Source: Martensiomyces pterosporus
Lineage: Eukaryota > Kickxellomycota > Kickxellomycetes > Kickxellales > Kickxellaceae
DNA length: 64,000 bases
NCBI GenBank assembly: GCA_025201845.1
Contig: MU603976.1
Coordinates: 48,211 to 112,210, forward strand
Direction of reading: 5' to 3'
In this document: positions 60,330 through 64,000 of the stretch, piece by piece
Position numbering within the stretch: position 1 is the stretch's first letter
Layout of the letters: each line of letters opens with the position of its first letter
Notes under the pieces: generated by a model
Told to the model about the DNA's origin: nothing
Databases searched by the model: none
What the model saw: only the letters and a program-made list of their open reading frames with translations
Translations under genes and position numbers: made by a program

Positions 60330-60828
60330 TTTTTCCTTCGCACTGTTTTAGGTGTGGTGGATTTGAGCGGGAAATAAAGAGGAATGAGAAAATGGTAGAC
60401 GAGAGAGCCAAATCCAGCAAAGGGCCATTTGCGGCAACTCAAAGCTTTGTGCGCCAAGGCACTTGCTGAGAGCCTGCGTCATCGCTGCTGATTTTTTTTT
60501 CGCCCACGCCAATTTCGCCAGCCAAAGGGCGACGTGATTGCTGGCACTTGAACAATCACAAAATGGCGCAAGCTTGGATGCTGTGGGAGCCAGGCTTGGT
60601 CATCTGCACCAGCCGCCTTCCGCCTGCCGCTACTGCTGCGTCCTCTTCTTTCCGGGCTTGCACTTTACATGGCACACGCTATTTGCTTCGCTTCTTATTC
60701 TGCCAGCACACCAGCTTCACAAGCCAAAATAGCCAGAGGCGCAAACGAAGAGCGTTGCTAGACTTGGTGCGTTCTATTGCAAAGTTGGAGACGTCGCATT
60801 CTGACACCGCCGCCACAGCTGATTGCTC
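60330..60828. other. Divergent promoter between UBP14 and the EST1/SMG7-type gene
   Basis: About 500 bases. Open frames here have no homology features. A run of T lies near 60492. No gene seen. Confidence 0.4.
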
Positions 60829-63598
60829 ATGGGGAAGGAAACAGAGGTCGAATTCAAAAGGTACTTGGCGCAGGCGGCCAGCGCACACACAGGCTGGCCC
60901 CGGCCTCAGACCCTCTGCACGGTGCTGTGAGCGCCCACATGGCGTTGTTAACATGTGTACTATAGGTGCTATGCCACACACGCACGCTGCTCCTCTGTCC
61001 CTGCCATGCCTGTAGGCAATGTAACGAGATTATTGAATATCTAAGGACGAGGTACAAAGACCTGAGGACATGCGCGACGAGGGAGGATCTGGACGCTACG
61101 TGGGCGGATATCGTGGTTCACCGCTTAGCGTAAGTTGTGAAGGGCCGTGCGCCTTCTCGCTCCTTTGCTGCTGCTAGGCCTTGCAGCATTTACACGAGTG
61201 AACGCTTCTGGTCGATAAACTGAACGCCTAAGCCCCGCTGTCCCGCATCTAACTGACACCATCTTTGCTTTGTAGCTTGCAGGACGAGTGCGAGGAGCTC
61301 ATCATGGTCCACCCTGAGGTTGCCAACACGCTCAAAGCCGACAAGTATCTGTGGAAATATGTATATTATGACCCGATTGTCGAGTGCCGAAAGCGGCTGC
61401 GGCTCACAGTGCCTCTGCACAACCTCTCGCGCACCTCGTCGATAACTGGCAGCATCCGTGGATCGGACTACATCGGGAGCAACGACGAGAGCCTGGTGCT
61501 GAGCAGTCGCGCCACATCGGTTTCCGATGCGCCCCTTGAGGAGTGGAGGCGCCAGTGGTGGACTGTCACCCTGTGCACGCTGTTTAGCGAGGCTTCAGGG
61601 TACTTCCAAATACTGCTCAACAGCGTCACTGCTCAGCTAGGCAAAGCATCGCTGCAGTATGCGCTGGACTATTTGCGCGCGCAGCAGCATCGCCCGGATT
61701 CTCAGCACCAAATTGCACGGCGTCTGCTCATATACGCTGGCGACGTTTACAGGTACCAGTTCATGTACCTCCCGCTCCTGACATTTGGAGACATAGCCAA
61801 AGTAGACACCGACGGCATTTTGCTGCTGGCCAGATGGATGTACGGCCGTGCAAAGGCAATGTATTTTGACTGCGGCCGTGCGTGTGAGCAGATGGCGCTG
61901 CTTTCGGTCTACTCGCACAACACATTTGAGGCCATCTTTTGGCAGACGTGCGGTCTGTGCTACGAGGACCAGGTGGGGATCAGGAACAAAAGCATCCTCA
62001 ACCTGGCAACGTCGAATAAGAGCGCCCTGGAGGATGAAGACCCTATAGAGTCGATGGTGGTTGCGCTGGTGCATGCGGTCTTGTGCGGGTCGAGCAGCGT
62101 CGTGCTTGCTCGCTACCAGGCACTCGGCGAAGCCCTGGACAGAGATTTGGCGGAGATCAGCAGCGGCGCCAGCACGCCGCTGGATCTTGATAAGGATTTC
62201 TGGAAACACGAATATATGCTCAGCGTTGTATTGGCGGCGCTGCTGACTTCGGTGGCTAGCATAGGCGCTGTGAATGGCAGACAGGAGGACTACCTGCTTG
62301 TAATTCAGCATCTGGCAATCACGGTGCTGCTGCGCCAGATGCTGTGCTTGAAGCAGGCGCTGTTGCTGGCAGGGGGTGGCCCAGAAGGAGGCATCATCTA
62401 CCCGCTGGTGAGCATTGCGCTGTGGATGGACATTTGGCGCGCGGGGCCGTATTTGACTGACGCCTACGCCTATGCGCACTCGCGGCCGGCAAGCTCTGAT
62501 TTTGCCAAGAAGACAGAGGACATGTTCGCTTGCTTGATAGAGCTGGTTCGCGCAAACACAGACATTCGCCTGTCCAGGTCGGCTGAGCTGCAGCGCGAGC
62601 TCTCGTGCATGATTCTTCCACACGACATCTCCCTGATGGGGTGGGTCTCACTTAGACCGGTGCAGCGCGAGCTGCAGTACGACACAATCAAGAACCTGCC
62701 CACACTGAGCCCGTCTGCAATGAATCCCTTGGCATCTACCGTCGAAAGCAGCGCCGGCTCAGAGACAGGCGAGGCGGGCGAGGCAGGTGGGAAAGGGCGC
62801 GGTCTCTGGGACGATGCGGACTATAGCATGCGCATCGTGTTTTCGAGGGCTCAGATGCTGATGCTGTCCCTTGCAAAACGAAGCCTGCTCCAGTTTCTCT
62901 CGTGGGACCCTGACGACGAGCTGGTCGTGGAGACGGAGAGCACAAGGAGGGAGCGGCAGGAGCGGCAGATGCGGGTCATGGCAGCATCGATGCTGGAGCA
63001 CCAGGCGAACAACAAGCAAAGGCCCGCCAAGAATGCCCAGCCAAAGCACTTGTCGCGCCCGCTGCGCATCCCGGACTTTGAGTGCTGGTGCTACCACCTG
63101 CCAACGCTCGAGCGGTGGATCCGATCAAATGCATATTGCATTGTGTTTTCTGCAAGCGTGCTTCGCGGCATCGATGGGGCCAAATCCGACAAGCAGATTG
63201 GGTTTAGGGCTCGCTCGGTGTCGCAGTTTATTGACGAGGAGCGTGAAAGAGAGGACACGCCGCTGGTCTTGCAGCGACCAGGAGCGCAGCTGAATGCGTG
63301 GGAGAGCGCGCAGCAGTACTTGCTCAGCGACGAGGAGTTTGAGGCTGAGGGTATGGACGGCGATGGCGGCGGCAATGGCGATGGCGACATGCCGAGCGTG
63401 CTGGATGTGCCCGAGGAGATGCAGCCGATTTTGTCCTGCGCCCTCTACTATATACATGTCAAGGCGGCTGAGCATGGCGTGGAGATTGTTACGGAGTCAG
63501 AAGAGCTGGAGTTCTACGCCTCGTGGTTCGGCATTCCGTGTGTGTCGCCCGTGAGCCCGCCTACTAAGAAAGCAAGCATCAATAGCCATGCTTCTTAA
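60829..63598 (+). CDS. EST1/SMG7-family protein (14-3-3-like TPR domain)
   Basis: Three exons, 60829-60860, 61016-61129 and 61276-63598, give 822 residues. The first coding exon has 32 bases and joins in frame to give MGKETEVEFKRQCNEIIEYL, a helical start, before DLDATWADIVVHRLALQDEC and LWKYVYYDPIVECRKRLR, the conserved opening of EST1/SMG5-7 proteins. The 14-3-3-like TPR domain continues with ARRLLIYAGDVYRYQFMYLP, ARWMYGRAKAMYFDCG and NTFEAIFWQTCGL, and a helical hairpin region follows. No PIN domain is present, so it is EST1 or SMG7-like rather than SMG6. Such proteins act in nonsense-mediated decay or recruit telomerase; which role applies cannot be decided. All three splice joins keep phase and use GTA/TAG sites. 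Confidence 0.85.
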
Positions 63599-63702
63599 AT
63601 TGTAGAGCCAAGTCTTGCCACCCCTTTCTCTATATAATTGCTAGCACTAGAAATGCAGATTGCTGCCGCTTTGCAAGTCTGGCGGAGTGGAAATAGAAGC
63701 TG

Positions 63703-63752
63703 CTGCTGTAGCTGTGATTGTTATTGTGATTGTGGTTGTGGTTGTAGTTGTA
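63703..63752. repeat. Degenerate TTGTGR tandem repeat
   Basis: Imperfect 6-base units (GATTGT, GGTTGT and similar) in the 3' region after the EST1-type gene. Confidence 0.6.
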
Positions 63753-63831
63753 CATGTAAAGTAAAGATTGTTTAATGAAGTGAATAAAAGACCCAGCACC
63801 AAGACAGCACACATATGCCGCTGGGCGGGCT

Positions 63832-64000
63832 CTAGACGGTGCCTGAGACTGCGAGTCCGTGGCCAGGTGCCGCTCGGTTGCCCAGCATAAGGGGGGTAGC
63901 TCTAGGCTGCGAGAAATAGTCGGTCTCTTCGTCCCTTAGGCGCTTGCCCAGCGACGCACTGACATGTGCCTTTGGCCGATCACCATCCTTGTGTGCGTTG
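63832..64000 (-). CDS. 3' end of an unidentified gene (partial)
   Basis: A minus-strand frame enters from the right edge and ends with TAG at 63832, giving 55 residues in the window. The sequence is polar and Arg/Lys/Asp-rich first (SASLGKRLRDEETDYFSQPR) and Gly/Ala-rich at the end (MLGNRAAPGHGLAVSGTV). It looks coding in composition, but I do not recognise the family. It converges on the EST1-type gene, whose AATAAA site lies at 63783. Confidence 0.45.
   Translation of the reverse strand, partial: NAHKDGDRPKAHVSASLGKRLRDEETDYFSQPRATPLMLGNRAAPGHGLAVSGTV

Overview
This is a gene-dense stretch of nuclear DNA from a fungus. It holds 29 complete or nearly complete protein genes and one gene cut by the right edge, on both strands. 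Most are intronless or carry one to three introns. All 15 introns I could place start with GTA and end with TAG. The gene set (VTC polyphosphate synthase subunits, Gid1/Vid30, Ubp14, Ste23-type protease, Prp5, Taf6, Bfr2, Pet112) is fungal. A LAMTOR1-type Ragulator subunit, a RABL3-like GTPase, a DAP1 homolog and an EST1/SMG7-type protein point away from Saccharomyces-like yeasts and towards an early-diverging fungus. Kickxellomycotina would fit, but that is a guess.

Layout. 0-7.4 kb: a SLC35C2-type transporter, then on the minus strand a peroxisomal 4-coumarate-CoA-ligase-like enzyme, TAF6 and an MFS transporter. 7.8-10.6 kb: two adjacent RING-H2 proteins, each with one membrane segment. 10.8-21.2 kb: the most distinctive region, four VTC-family genes side by side: VTC4 (minus strand), a divergent DUF202 paralog, VTC1 and a VTC2/5-like protein with degenerate SPX and catalytic domains. 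Part of VTC1 and the end of VTC4 are 247/270 identical in DNA with abrupt edges, which looks like gene conversion. 21.2-22.6 kb: an assembly gap flanked by an exact 71-base duplication, a tRNA-Asp(GTC) and the RABL3-like gene. 22.6-33.3 kb: mitochondrial GatB, a nucleoside hydrolase, BFR2, a MutL homolog without a C-terminal domain, mL46, a seven-helix receptor and LAMTOR1.

33.6-44 kb: a DUF2009 (UPF0652) protein, a PPR protein, an alpha/beta hydrolase, the CCA-adding enzyme and a DDT/PHD chromatin protein. 44-64 kb: an insulin-degrading-enzyme-type protease, GID1/RanBPM, PRP5, DAP1, UBP14, an EST1/SMG7-type protein and the 3' end of an unidentified gene.

Only the VTC group forms an obvious functional cluster. 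VTC4 should make polyphosphate from ATP at the vacuole membrane, VTC1 supplies the translocation channel, and the VTC2/5-like protein is probably a regulatory or targeting subunit. The remaining genes look like ordinary housekeeping neighbours. Exon boundaries and functions were inferred by eye; no search was run.
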